Source of the DNA: Deroplatys truncata
Lineage: Eukaryota > Arthropoda > Insecta > Mantodea > Mantidae
Direction of reading: 5' to 3'
DNA length: 64,000 nt
Assembly: GCA_030765065.1 (NCBI GenBank)
Contig: CM060978.1
Location: forward strand, 112,387,692-112,451,691
The notes beneath the pieces were generated by a model. The model worked only from the letters and a program-made list of their open reading frames with translations. It was not told the origin of the DNA and did no database searches. How positions within the stretch are numbered: position 1 is the stretch's first letter; the number at the start of each line of letters is the position of its first letter. Of the stretch, positions 1 to 10,772 are shown one piece after another. Made by a program: the position numbers and the translations under genes.

Positions 1-432
1 GTTAATGTAGAAGGCGCAGAGTTAGGAAGTCAAATGAGTAGTATTTCAAGTGAGATAAGAGAGATAAAAGAGGTTAGGAATGTAGATGTAAATGAGGTGC
101 AACTTAATTTCAGAGGGGAAATATCAGAAATACAAAATGAGTCAGTAATGCAAAGAAGTAAATTGTACCATGATGTTCAAAATGAAAACTCCAGTCCAGT
201 ACAGTTTAGTACAGATTTGTCAGAGTATTCTCAAAGTAAAGAGATAGCAGAAGAATTAAAAATGAAAGTTGTTAAAAGATGTGTTGTTCAAGAAATTGTA
301 GATTGTTTTCAAGTATTATCAGGGAACGAAATTTCATATGAATACAAGAGGTTATTCATGAAGAAAAATTTGAAGGTTAGGTTACGGCTACGAGTAATAT
401 TTAGCCACACACAATTTGATCCAGGAGGGTAA
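1..432 (+). CDS. Partial open frame entering from the left edge, unrecognised
   Basis: The frame is open from base 1, so the gene starts upstream of the window; the first ATG inside is at 34. About 143 residues are visible, ending in HTQFDPGG before a TAA. The N-terminal half is rich in Ser/Glu/Ile/Lys in a pattern like a coiled coil (SSISSEIREIKE), and the C-terminal half is Lys/Arg rich. No catalytic motif is visible. The composition would suit a gag-like protein of an LTR retrotransposon, but no LTR, primer site or polypurine tract can be tied to it. It could equally be the end of a host exon. Function not assigned. Confidence 0.35.
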   Translation, partial: VNVEGAELGSQMSSISSEIREIKEVRNVDVNEVQLNFRGEISEIQNESVMQRSKLYHDVQNENSSPVQFSTDLSEYSQSKEIAEELKMKVVKRCVVQEIVDCFQVLSGNEISYEYKRLFMKKNLKVRLRLRVIFSHTQFDPGG

Positions 433-1222
433 ATAGCAATGTGATGTAAAGTAAATGCTGGATAGTTAAAGACGACTTGCAGAGAAATGTATTGGAACGT
501 AAGAGGGTTAACTATTTATATATGTCATTTGAAAAGAAAAATAAATTATTAAAAAAAAAAAATAATAAAAAAATAAATAAATAAATTTTTAGTAACTGTA
601 ACAACATTTGAAAATTAAGACTGCAAAGATTGAAACTTAAGATGATATTAAAGTAAAAGTACGTAAATACAATTCCAAGAATTAAAAATTAAGAATGCAA
701 AGATTGAAACTTAATATGATATTAAATTAAAAGTACGTAAATACAATTCAAAGAGTATTGTTAAAAATAAAATTCAAAATAACAAAAATGGTAAAAATAA
801 TTGAAACAAATACTTATGTAGAAAACAGAAAAAGGTGAAACATTGTCTAGATTTAAGAGATGTAAATATGTGTAAAGGGTGAATATTTTGGTAAATATGT
901 ATAGTAATTACAAAAAAAAAAAAAAAAAAAAAAAAATTCTTGAATTGATAAATTTTTGGTAACAATATAAGAAAGTAAACCATTTTTTTTAACACTAGTT
1001 AAATAGTTTAGGGTATAGTATTTGCTATAAAAAAAATTTTTTTGTAATGTCAGATTAATGTCAAAACAAATTAAACCAAAGCCAGTAAGTAGTGGCGAGA
1101 TAAAACATATGTCGTGTGTTAAATGCGTGTGAAGTGTTAAGTGAAAGTGATAACGTGTGTTCCAAGATCTAGGAGACTAAAAACACAATTTTAAAATTTC
1201 TAAACAGGTTATAAATATTTAT
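433..1222. other. AT-rich non-coding stretch with short tandem duplication and poly(A)
   Basis: No gene seen. It holds a two-copy 74-bp direct repeat (611-684, 685-758), an A-run of about 27 at 909-936 and A/T-rich filler. The open frame on the minus strand here is a by-product of the poly(A)/poly(T) run. Confidence 0.6.
611..758. repeat. 74-bp tandem duplication, two copies
   Basis: Units 611-684 and 685-758 share the core GCAAAGATTGAAACTTAA and AAAAGTACGTAAATACAATT with a handful of substitutions. Local tandem duplication; no coding potential. Confidence 0.8.
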
Positions 1223-1567
1223 ATCAGGTTTTCAAGGTTTCCTCTTCAAAGTGAATCCCACGATGAGCTTCCTTTAATGGCCCGAATAGATGGAAATCTG
1301 ATGTAGCTAGGTCAGGGCTGTATGGAAGCTTAAAACACACCTTCAACGAGTTCACCCATCAATAGCTATGGCAGACCTTCTTTTGCACAACAATGCAAGA
1401 CCACACACCGTCTGTACCACTCAACAGAATTGCACAAATTGGATGGGAAGTCTAGCTCCATCCACCATACAGCCCTGACCTAGCTACATCAGATTTCCAT
1501 CTATTCGGGCCATTAAAGGAAGCTCATCGTGGGATTCACTTTGAAGAGGAAACCTTGAAAACCTGAT
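1223..1567. repeat. Inverted repeat, 103-bp arms, capping the mariner-fragment array
   Basis: Bases 1223-1325 are the reverse complement of 1465-1567. The left arm is an inverted copy of array sequence around the third catalytic motif (reads back as the FHLFGPLKEAHRG region of the transposase). The 139-bp spacer begins with AAGCTT and is ordinary array sequence. The transcript could fold as a long hairpin. Origin is probably a fold-back or template-switch rearrangement at the array edge. Confidence 0.85.
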
Positions 1568-1758
1568 TTTTACCGCACTGGAATACATGCTCTTGTTTCC
1601 AGATGGACCAAAACAGTGGTAAAAGATGGAGATTACATTGAAAAGTAACAAATTCAGTTTGAATGTTGTGGCTATCATGCTATGTAATTTTCATTTAATT
1701 TTGTTCAAAATTAAAAGAGAAAAAAAGGTAGGAGGCATTATTTTCTGGCTAACCCTTG
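1326..1758 (+). pseudogene. Mariner transposase C-terminal fragment, array copy 1
   Basis: Starts abruptly at AAGCTT next to the inverted arm, so it contains only the last part of the transposase: LLHNNARPHT (second catalytic Asp replaced by Asn), then a frame change, then the PDL region and FHLFGPLKEAHRG. It ends at the presumed 3' terminal inverted repeat (GGAGGCATTATTTTCTGGCT, then CCTTG) followed by TA. The reading frame is broken and it cannot encode a transposase. Confidence 0.75.
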
Positions 1759-2111
1759 TACATAACCTAAGAAGAAATAGTCAATAAATAAAACAGTGAA
1801 ATAGAGAAAAAATTGTTAATGTCATTATTGCTTATATTTCTTCTTATTCCTGTCAGCATATTGGGATACTCTAGCAGTGTTTTCTGTAATGAACTGCATT
1901 TCTACTTCACTATATATATATATGAAAAATCACTACCCTTCACTTCCAAATTAAGGTTCACTTCCTGCCCTCGTCACTTAACTTCCCTCTTCTCACCAGC
2001 TGTGGATTTCTCATCCTTCCCTGGTCATCCCTCTTCTGTCACCCAGCCCACCAATGCCCCTCTCCTCTCTTGCAGCACTTCAATTTGGAGAGAGAGGCAT
2101 TATTGGTAAAA

Positions 2112-2773
2112 ATTGTGACTGGAGACGTGATGAGACAAGACTTGGTTTCATTTTTTTGAACCTGAATCGAAGAGGCAGTCAATGGAATGGCATCACACCT
2201 CCTCGCCGAGGAACAAAAAATTCAAAACTCAGCAGGGAAAGTTATGGCGACAGGTTTGGGATGAGCAGGGTGTCATTCTGGTTGAATTTTTGTCCCAGGG
2301 GGGCACAGTAAATTCTGTCCAGTACATCAGCACCCTCAAGAAGCTTAAAACACACCTTCAACGAGTTCACCCATCAATAGCTATGGCAGACCTTCTTTTG
2401 CACAACAATGCAAGACCACACACCGTCTGTACCACTCAACAGAATTGCACAAATTGGATGGGAAGTCTAGCTCCATCCACCATACAGCCCTGACCTAGCT
2501 ACATCAGATTTCCATCTATTCGGGCCATTAAAGGAAGCTCATCGTGGGATTCACTTTGAAGAGGAAACCTTGAAAACCTGATTTTTACCGCACTGGAATA
2601 CATGCTCTTGTTTCCAGATGGACCAAAACAGTGGAAAAAGATGGAGATTACATTGAAAAGTAACAAATTCAGTTTGAATGTTGTGGCTATCATGCTATGT
2701 AATTTTCATTTAATTTTGTTCAAAATTAAAAGAGAAAAAAAGGTAGGAGGCATTATTTTCTGGCTAACCCTTG
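2112..2773 (+). pseudogene. Mariner transposase C-terminal half, array copy 2
   Basis: Begins at IVTGD, the first catalytic Asp motif of mariner transposases, and runs through MEWHHTSSPRNKKFK, VILVEFLSQGGTVNS and LLHNNARPHT to the FHLFGPLKEAHRG region. Several frameshifts split it into overlapping frames (2054-2311 and 2182-2493). The second catalytic Asp is changed to Asn (HNN for HDN). The N-terminal helix-turn-helix half and 5' inverted repeat are absent from every array copy. The 3' end matches a mariner inverted repeat, GGAGGCATTATTTTCTGGCT, with TA at 2774-2775. Confidence 0.8.
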
Positions 2774-3246
2774 TACATAACCTAAGAAGAAATAGTCAAT
2801 AAATAAAACAGTGAAATAGAGAAAAAATTGTTAATGTCATTATTGCTTATATTTCTTCTTATTCCTGTCAGCATATTGGGATACTCTAGCAGTGTTTTCT
2901 GTAATGAACTGCATTTCTACATTCATTGATTCAGACGTTAGGCATGCATTGTGGTAGGTGATTAGATCACCCCTATATATAACTCAAGAGAAGTAGGACG
3001 CTGCAGGCTTGAATGGCTAACAATTTTTCTGAGGGATCATCTCTTTCAAGGTATATATGAAAAATCACTACCCTTCACTTCCAAATTAAGGTTCACTTCC
3101 TGCCCTCGTCACTTAACTTCCCTCTTCTCACCAGCTGTGGATTTCTCATCCTTCCCTGGTCATCCCTCTTCTGTCACCCAGCCCACCAATGACCCTCTCC
3201 TCTCTTGCAGCACTTCAATTTGGAGAGAGAGGCATTATTGGTAAAA

Positions 3247-3976
3247 ATTGTGACTGGAGACGTGATGAGACAAGACTTGGTTTCATTTTTTTGAACCTGA
3301 ATCGAAGAGGCAGTCAATGGAATGGCATCACACCTCCTCGCCGAGGAACAAAAAATTCAAAACTCAGCAGGGAAAGTTATGGCGACAGGTTTGGGATGAG
3401 CAGGGTGTCATTCTGGTTGAATTTTTGTCCCAGGGGGGCACAGTAAATTCTGTCCAGTACATCAGCACCCTCAAGAAGCTTAAAACACACCTTCAACGAG
3501 TTCACCCATCAATAGCTATGGCAGACCTTCTTTTGCACAACAATGCAAGACCACACACCGTCTGTACCACTCAACAGAATTGCACAAATTGGATGGGAAG
3601 TCTAGCTCCATCCACCATACAGCCCTGACCTAGCTACATCAGATTTCCATCTATTCGGGCCATTAAAGGAAGCTCATCGTGGGATTCACTTTGAAGAGGA
3701 AACCTTGAAAACCTGATTTTTACCGCACTGGAATACATGCTCTTGTTTCCAGATCACTTTGAAGAGGAAACCTTGAAAACCTGATTTTTACCGCACTGGA
3801 ATACATGCTCTTGTTTCCAGATGGACCAAAACAGTGGAAAAAGATGGAGATTACATTGAAAAGTAACAAATTCAGTTTGAATGTTGTGGCTATCATGCTA
3901 TGTAATTTTCATTTAATTTTGTTCAAAATTAAAAGAGAAAAAAAGGTAGGAGGCATTATTTTCTGGCTAACCCTTG
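3247..3976 (+). pseudogene. Mariner transposase C-terminal half, array copy 3 with 68-bp duplication
   Basis: Same remnant as copy 2 with the same frameshifts and HNNARPHT change, plus a perfect tandem duplication of 68 bp (3686-3753 and 3754-3821) covering the segment after the third catalytic motif. TA follows the 3' end at 3977-3978. Identical lesions in all copies show the gene was already dead when the unit was amplified. Confidence 0.8.
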
Positions 3977-4265
3977 TACATAACCTAAGAAGAAATAGTC
4001 AATAAATAAAACAGTGAAATAGAGAAAAAATTGTTAATGTCATTATTGCTTATATTTCTTCTTATTCCTGTCAGCATATTGGGATACTCTAGCAGTGTTT
4101 TCTGTAATGAACTGCATTTCTACATTCATTGATTCAGACGTTAGGCATGCTGGTAAAATTTCTCATCCTTCCCTGGTCATCCCTCTTCTGTCACCCAGCC
4201 CACCAATGACCCTCTCCTCTCTTGCAGCACTTCAATTTGGAGAGAGAGGCATTATTGGTAAAAAT

Positions 4266-4780
4266 TGTGACTGGAGACGTGATGAGACAAGACTTGGTTT
4301 CATTTTTTTGAACCTGAATCGAAGAGGCAGTCAATGGAATGGCATCACACCTCCTCGCCGAGGAACAAAAAATTCAAAACTCAGCAGGGAAAGTTATGGC
4401 GACAGGTTTGGGATGAGCAGGGTGTCATTCTGGTTGAATTTTTGTCCCAGGGGGGCACAGTAAATTCTGTCCAGTACATCAGCACCCTCAAGAAGCTTAA
4501 AACACACCTTCAACGAGTTCACCCATCAATAGCTATGGCAGACCTTCTTTTGCACAACAATGCAAGACCACACACCGTCTGTACCACTCAACAGAATTGC
4601 ACAAATTGGATGGGAAGTCTAGCTCCATCCACCATACAGCCCTGACCTAGCTACATCAGATTTCCATCTATTCGGGCCATTAAAGGAAGCTCATCGTGGG
4701 ATTCACTTTGAAGAGGAAACCTTGAAAACCTGATTTTTACCGCACTGGAATACATGCTCTTGTTTCCAGATGGACCAAAA
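4266..4780 (+). pseudogene. Mariner transposase fragment, array copy 4, truncated
   Basis: Same remnant as the other copies but cut at GGACCAAAAC (4780), where the sequence jumps back to the start segment of another unit (4781-4838). That in turn is broken by the palindrome. The unit's upstream flank is also shortened relative to copy 3. Confidence 0.75.
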
Positions 4781-4840
4781 CCCTCTCTTGCAGCACTTCA
4801 ATTTGGAGAGAGAGGCATTATTGGTAAAAATTGTGACTAC

Positions 4841-5786
4841 AATGAAATAGTGTTTTGTTAACACATAGGTGTGTTTTAAAATAAATGTATTCATGCATGT
4901 AAGTATGGTTGGTTAAAGTAATATGTATTGTGATGTGAAAAGTGAAATGCATGAAGTGGTGAACTAGTGTAAAGAAGAAGTGATTTAAATAATTTATAAA
5001 CTGTGTAGAAGGGTAAGGTGAAAGAGTTTTAATGTTAACAAACTTGTTTAATTAATGACTGTTTTAAGGGTTTATTTAATAGTATAAATTTAGAATTTAA
5101 TAAGGCAATAGATAAGAAATTTGTTGGGTGCCAGTACATAGTTTGGCAGCTTATTTTTAGTAGGTAGTTATAGATTTAAATTAGGTAATAACTGGATACC
5201 AATAATATGATTTTTAATTAATTAGTTTAAAGAATGAATGAATAAATTAAAATATAAAATCATAAAAAATATAAGTTGAAAAACAATTTTAATATATGGT
5301 ACTCCATTACTTTTACATTTTTTTATTATTTCATATTTTCTATTTTTTCAACTTATATTTTTTATGATTTTATATTTTAATTTATTCATTCATTCTTTAA
5401 ACTAATTAATTAAAAATCATATTATTGGTATCCAGTTATTACCTAATTTAAATCTATAACTACCTACTAAAAATAAGCTGCCAAACTATGTACTGGCACC
5501 CAACAAATTTCTTATCTATTGCCTTATTAAATTCTAAATTTATACTATTAAATAAACCCTTAAAACAGTCATTAATTAAACAAGTTTGTTAACATTAAAA
5601 CTCTTTCACCTTACCCTTCTACACAGTTTATAAATTATTTAAATCACTTCTTCTTTACACTAGTTCACCACTTCATGCATTTCACTTTTCACATCACAAT
5701 ACATATTACTTAAACCAACCATACTTACATGCATGAATACATTTATTTTAAAACACACCTATGTGTTAACAAAACACTATTTCATT
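4841..5786. repeat. Large near-perfect palindrome: 443-bp arms, 60-bp loop
   Basis: Left arm 4841-5283 is the reverse complement of right arm 5344-5786 with equal length and only a rare mismatch (for example GGTTAAAG against GGTTTAAG near 4915). The loop is 5284-5343. The arms have no similarity to the flanking array and no long open frame. No clear target-site duplication: left flank GTGACTAC, right flank ATCAGTTC. Candidates are a fold-back transposon, or an inverted duplication formed by template switching or by library/assembly error. Confidence 0.9.
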
Positions 5787-6072
5787 ATCAGTTCACTGAA
5801 CATTCTTACGTGCCTAAGCTGAAATTAAAACACTGAAACCATTAATCCCATTACACTTCACTATATATATATATATATATATATGAAAAATCACTACCCT
5901 TCACTTCCAAATTAAGGTTCACTTCCTGCCCTCGTCACTTAACTTCCCTCTTCTCACCAGCTGTGGATTTCTCATCCTTCCCTGGTCATCCCTCTTCTGT
6001 CACCCAGCCCACCAATGACCCTCTCCTCTCTTGCAGCACTTCAATTTGGAGAGAGAGGCATTATTGGTAAAA

Positions 6073-6734
6073 ATTGTGACTGGAGACGTGATGAGACAAG
6101 ACTTGGTTTCATTTTTTTGAACCTGAATCGAAGAGGCAGTCAATGGAATGGCATCACACCTCCTCGCCGAGGAACAAAAAATTCAAAACTCAGCAGGGAA
6201 AGTTATGGCGACAGGTTTGGGATGAGCAGGGTGTCATTCTGGTTGAATTTTTGTCCCAGGGGGGCACAGTAAATTCTGTCCAGTACATCAGCACCCTCAA
6301 GAAGCTTAAAACACACCTTCAACGAGTTCACCCATCAATAGCTATGGCAGACCTTCTTTTGCACAACAATGCAAGACCACACACCGTCTGTACCACTCAA
6401 CAGAATTGCACAAATTGGATGGGAAGTCTAGCTCCATCCACCATACAGCCCTGACCTAGCTACATCAGATTTCCATCTATTCGGGCCATTAAAGGAAGCT
6501 CATCGTGGGATTCACTTTGAAGAGGAAACCTTGAAAACCTGATTTTTACCGCACTGGAATACATGCTCTTGTTTCCAGATGGACCAAAACAGTGGAAAAA
6601 GATGGAGATTACATTGAAAAGTAACAAATTCAGTTTGAATGTTGTGGCTATCATGCTATGTAATTTTCATTTAATTTTGTTCAAAATTAAAAGAGAAAAA
6701 AAGGTAGGAGGCATTATTTTCTGGCTAACCCTTG
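6073..6734 (+). pseudogene. Mariner transposase C-terminal half, array copy 5
   Basis: Same lesions as copy 2 (frameshift after the TGD motif, HNN for HDN). Preceded by an expanded (TA)n run (5862-5884) and followed by TA at 6735-6736 and the unit flank to about 7013, where homology to the array stops at AGGTATA. Confidence 0.8.
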
Positions 6735-7013
6735 TACATAACCTAAGAAGAAATAGTCAATAAATAAAACAGTGAAATAGAGAAAAAATTGTTAATGTCA
6801 TTATTGCTTATATTTCTTCTTATTCCTGTCAGCATATTGGGATACTCTAGCAGTGTTTTCTGTAATGAACTGCATTTCTACATTCATTGATTCAGACGTT
6901 AGGCATGCATTGTGGTAGGTGATTAGATCACCCCTATATATAACTCAAGAGAAGTAGGACGCTGCAGGCTTGAATGGCTAACAATTTTTCTGAGGGATCA
7001 TCTCTTTCAAGGT

Positions 7014-9040
7014 ATAAGGTTTCTATGCAAATAAACATTGCATGGGACCAACTGCTTTACTTCCCTATAATACTACATTTATTGAAGGGTAACTTAGGGA
7101 GAGAAAATTAAAGAACAAACTAAAATGAGGGAATTGAGTGAATAGCATACAACATTATTTATTCTTTAATTAATTGGGGCAGAAACACCAGACCAATATT
7201 TCAGCAATGTATGGGTAGACAAAGCCACAAGCACTGTGGGAGCTGCAGGCTTATACATAATAAACCTGGTATTATTTGTGATCAGGATTGACTTCAGATC
7301 CTCTGGTAATTTAAATCCACCCTAAGAGAGTTTAAGGAGAGTAAGGGGTGATTAGCTATTTAGTACAATTTCATTTCCTTTTGTATAATTATTTAAATTC
7401 TTTTTTGTCAAAGATCGATGTAACCTTTCTGTTTTTCCAAGGAATTCATTTTATTATTTCTTTATTCCACATTTTTTTCACCATTTAACCTCTTTCTTTT
7501 TCTTTCCTATTGTTTCATATGTTTTTTTTCCCTAAACATTCATTTGTTTTTATTTAAAGGTGAGTTGGAATTGTTACACTAACATCACTTATGTTTACTC
7601 ACTTAACATGTTTCGGGAAACGGTTGTTCCCATCCTCAGAAGCTAGTCCGACTCAACACATCACTGTTTCTAGCTTCTTTTTCAAATATCAATGTCATTC
7701 ATTTGTTGTTTCACTCTTCCTCTAAATTGGAACTGTAAACATTTTCATCATATGCTCTAAAATGGTAAAAAATGAGCAAAAGAAGGGTTTCATAAAAATG
7801 AATGGAACCAAAAGAAAACAGTTTTATGCATATTTAAAATCGCTGCTTTTATTTTTGGTTACTACAATATGTATGTATAAATTAAATAGCACTAGGTTCA
7901 GCTTGCACCTGTCCTAATCCCACCCCTCCTTTTTTTTTTTTTTTTTTTTTTTTTTTGACTGTACTTCAAAAGTTCATCCTTGTTTATCTTAGACCATTAT
8001 GTAATAATTATCCACTGTAGAGACTGGTTTGTCATACCTGACAACTACTACATCACTACTGTGTGTTTGTGTGTCCTCAGTGCAATTTTTTCTTATAACC
8101 ACCCTCCATGGTTGGGATGCACTCATAATTTTTTAAGTTTCCAGAGACAAGGTAATCATAGTTACCAACCGAGTATTTGTGGCTGGATCTATCCAATGCT
8201 TTGCACAAGTATCATCAGATGTCAGCATTATGCAGGGATGCCCTTTGTACCCTGTTAAAATGTGTCTGCGAGGATTCTAGACACAGGTTTAAGATGTACA
8301 TTAACAATGACAGATTAGTAAAATACTAATTTTCAATGAATTCAGTGATAATTCTTTTTGAGTCATTTGGCTCAGAAGAAGCCACTCTGCAGCAAGCTGG
8401 GTGCAACATCAGCTTAAATGACTCAAGTGATGACTGAGGAGTGCCCTGATTTGCAGATAATGCATACTATTACCAATACTGGTACTTGCAGTGGCAAGCC
8501 TTAGCTCATCCAAAAAAGTGTTTCAAAATTTATCACACAAAGAAACCTGAACAGCTAGTAAGCTTAGTGTAATTTCAGCAAAGGTTTTGCATATAGACTG
8601 TTTCTGCATCTTAGTGAATTAAAATCTGCATCAAGAAAGGTATGATAATGGTATTAGTTATAATGTGCATGAATAAGTGTAAATAGCATAATGTTTTCAA
8701 CTTTAGAGAAATTTTTAAACTTTGTTAAATCTGGCCCAAACTAACTACACAGGAAGATAAGTCTGTATTTATATATGTCAATAATTAGGGTTTAAACATT
8801 TGATTTAACTAATACTTTTTCGCTATATGCTTTTTCTCCAGAAATATTGTGTGGGCTTTTAAATCTCTCTCTTGCTTTCTATTTTTTACATTCTCTACCA
8901 TTTATACCTAGGGAAAGTATTATATTCCACCCAAAAATTTGATATTAAGATTTCACATAAATTTATTGTTTTCAAACAGTTGAGAGAGGTATAGCTTACG
9001 TATTCTGTTTTACGTAAATTATTATATCTTGAAGATCTTA
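7014..9040. other. Non-coding stretch without a recognisable gene
   Basis: Contains a T-run of about 27 at 7930-7957, a hammerhead-like motif (7610-7639, listed separately) and AT-rich sequence. The 92-codon frame at 7980-8258 has no recognisable motif and is not credible as a gene. Confidence 0.5.
7561..7665 (-). ncRNA. Hammerhead-ribozyme-like core motif
   Basis: On the minus strand CTGAGGA (7633-7639) is followed by an 18-nt hairpin-forming segment (TGGGAACAACCGTTTCCC, 7615-7632) and then GAAAC (7610-7614). This is the order CUGANGA - stem II - GAAA of the hammerhead core, with GGGAA/TTCCC as stem II. Similar sequences are known at the ends of Penelope-like elements in invertebrates. Stems I and III are not convincingly formed here, so it is at most a decayed copy. 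Confidence 0.35.
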
Positions 9041-9045
9041 TAGTT

Positions 9046-9980
9046 ACCCCCACGTTGTGGTGCCAATTTGCGGGAGCAAATATGTGTTTTCTTCACGCGA
9101 AGCCATCTTGTGTGACGTCATACGTTGGTTGGTTCATTTGTTCTGTTTTGTAGATTCCTCTGGCGTAGTAATTTGTATCAGTTTTAAATGTCCACCGGCT
9201 AGCTATCATCTGATCTGGGTAGGCATGTTTTTCTTACAGGTTGTGAAGCGGAAAGGAATCTTTTATCCAAAAATTACTAGTGAAGAAATGTGTTTTATAA
9301 TGTTTTATTGTCGAACACGTGCACTAACACTTTCACAGATTTATCTAGATAATCGCCATATTGAAACTGTTTATAATAACTTCTTATCACTTTTAACTCA
9401 CGTACTTCAACTTTGTATATTTAACTTTAGAATATTTTATAAGATTTCTCGTACTTCTGCTGCGTGTAACTTATGACGAAAACGAAAGACTGATTGGCGA
9501 CATGTAGTTGAACTGCGGGATCAACGTGGAGTGTACGGAAAATTTTGTATAACTGCGGGGCGATCGACTTCGAGCATGGCTATTTATAGGCTTGCCTCAA
9601 GATACACCTAAAGATTATAAATGAACTGCTATTGGCTAATAAAACGCGCCAACATTAGCGTCTATTTTACTATCCAATGAAAACCACTAATACATATTAC
9701 TTTTATAGAATGTTCTAGAAGCTTTTTTACCGAAAAGGCGCGAAACATTACGTAACTTCCTGGTTCCCGGTAACGATAAACAACTCATTCCTTGCTGCAG
9801 TATTGTGTTATTGTCAACAGTTTCAATAGAGCCGTAAATTATTATTTACCAATAATAATTACAATTATTAAACCTCTGAAATCAATGTTACACAAAAATA
9901 CATATTCATATTAAAATAATTATTTACATTAAAGTAATTTGTGATACAAATTACCGTCTCACAGTGTGTATGTAAACAGC
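9046..9980 (-). mobile_element. LTR-like repeat with adjacent primer-binding-site-like motif
   Basis: This CpG-richer block shares blocks with 50300-51190: CCGGCTAGCTAT, CGCGCCAACATTAGCGTCT, ACTGCTATTGG against GCTGCTATTGG, repeated AACTGCG motifs and a CACAGTGT end. On the minus strand, bases 9064-9046 read TGGCACCACAACGTGGGGG, close to the TGGCGCCCAACGTGGGG primer-binding site of many insect LTR retrotransposons. Read on that strand, the LTR would start near 9978 (TGTTTACATAC) and end just before the primer site. CCAAT-type boxes (ATTGGCTA, ATCCAATG) suit an LTR promoter. No gag or pol is seen to the left, so the body is missing or outside recognition. Confidence 0.45.
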
Positions 9981-9990
9981 ATAATTAAAA

Positions 9991-10741
9991 AAATCTGATG
10001 TGTTACACTCACATGACTTTCTCTACTCTTGTACAAACTATTTTTACAAACGCTTATTCTCCATCTACTTCATGTTAATCAAGATAAACATTTGCACTCT
10101 ATCTTATTGCTAATTTTCTTGTAGATGTAAGGGGAATATATATTTACAAGGACAATATAGAAAAACAGTAGCCTTTAAGCATATACATATCTCTTAATAG
10201 CTGGTTGCTAGGTACAGCACCATTCCCTTTGCCACAGATTAATACTCTTTGCATATCAAAGACAAAAAAATGAATAACGAATTCCCATTTAAGAAAATAA
10301 GTGTTGAAAAATTTAAGAGAATAACAAGCAATATCTCGAAAATGGTTCACTCAACAAAAAAAATGTATATGACATGAATTGTGTATTTTAACGCGATCTA
10401 CATTTTTTGTGTAGTAAAATTTCTCTATCTCTTATGGTTTACCAGTTATGCAAAAGTCGTTCACAATGAAAAGCACTTTTGGAGACATTCCCAGAAAATT
10501 CAAGATATACGTTTTATTTGTCATGAAAATATCTTAAACATATGATATTTTAATCAAAATCGTTAAGAGCCGTTTTTGAGAAAATTAAAATTTTCGAAAA
10601 ATCTTCCATGTAAATGGTATCCTGGGGTGGGGGGATTTTGTTGAAAACCTTCGTGTCGCATCCCTGGAAGATATTGAACCTAAATACCAAGTTTGGTGTT
10701 TATCCTCTTGTTCGTTTCTGAGTTATGCTGTTCACAGACAA

Positions 10742-10772
<31 letters not shown>

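Larger units (their letters stand above)
1326..7013 (+). repeat. Rearranged tandem array of ~1.0-1.2 kb units containing a mariner 3' half
   Basis: Anchoring on the shared segment TTAATGTCATTATTGC gives unit starts at 1816, 2831, 4034 and 6792; the AAGCTT site recurs at 1326, 2341, 3476, 4493 and 6302. Spacings between adjacent copies are 1015-1203 bp and the copies are almost identical. Each full unit has flanking non-transposon sequence (about 250-370 bp) followed by the C-terminal half of a mariner-type transposase gene and its 3' inverted end. The units differ by defined indels: a 68-bp duplication in the third copy, about 120 bp of flank missing in one unit, and truncation of the fourth copy at 4780. 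The array is interrupted by a large palindrome at 4841-5786. Confidence 0.9.

Noticed and set aside
2054-2311. Separate small proteins in the array (repeated 85-, 103- and 66-codon frames)
   Set aside because: They are frameshifted pieces of one mariner transposase or its 3' UTR, identical in each unit because of duplication.
4780-4841. Target-site duplication for the palindrome
   Set aside because: Flanking bases (GTGACTAC and ATCAGTTC) do not match at any simple length.
9057-9476. 139-codon plus-strand frame as a gene
   Set aside because: It lies in an LTR-like repeat, has no domain, and the related copy at 50.3-51.2 kb does not keep the frame.
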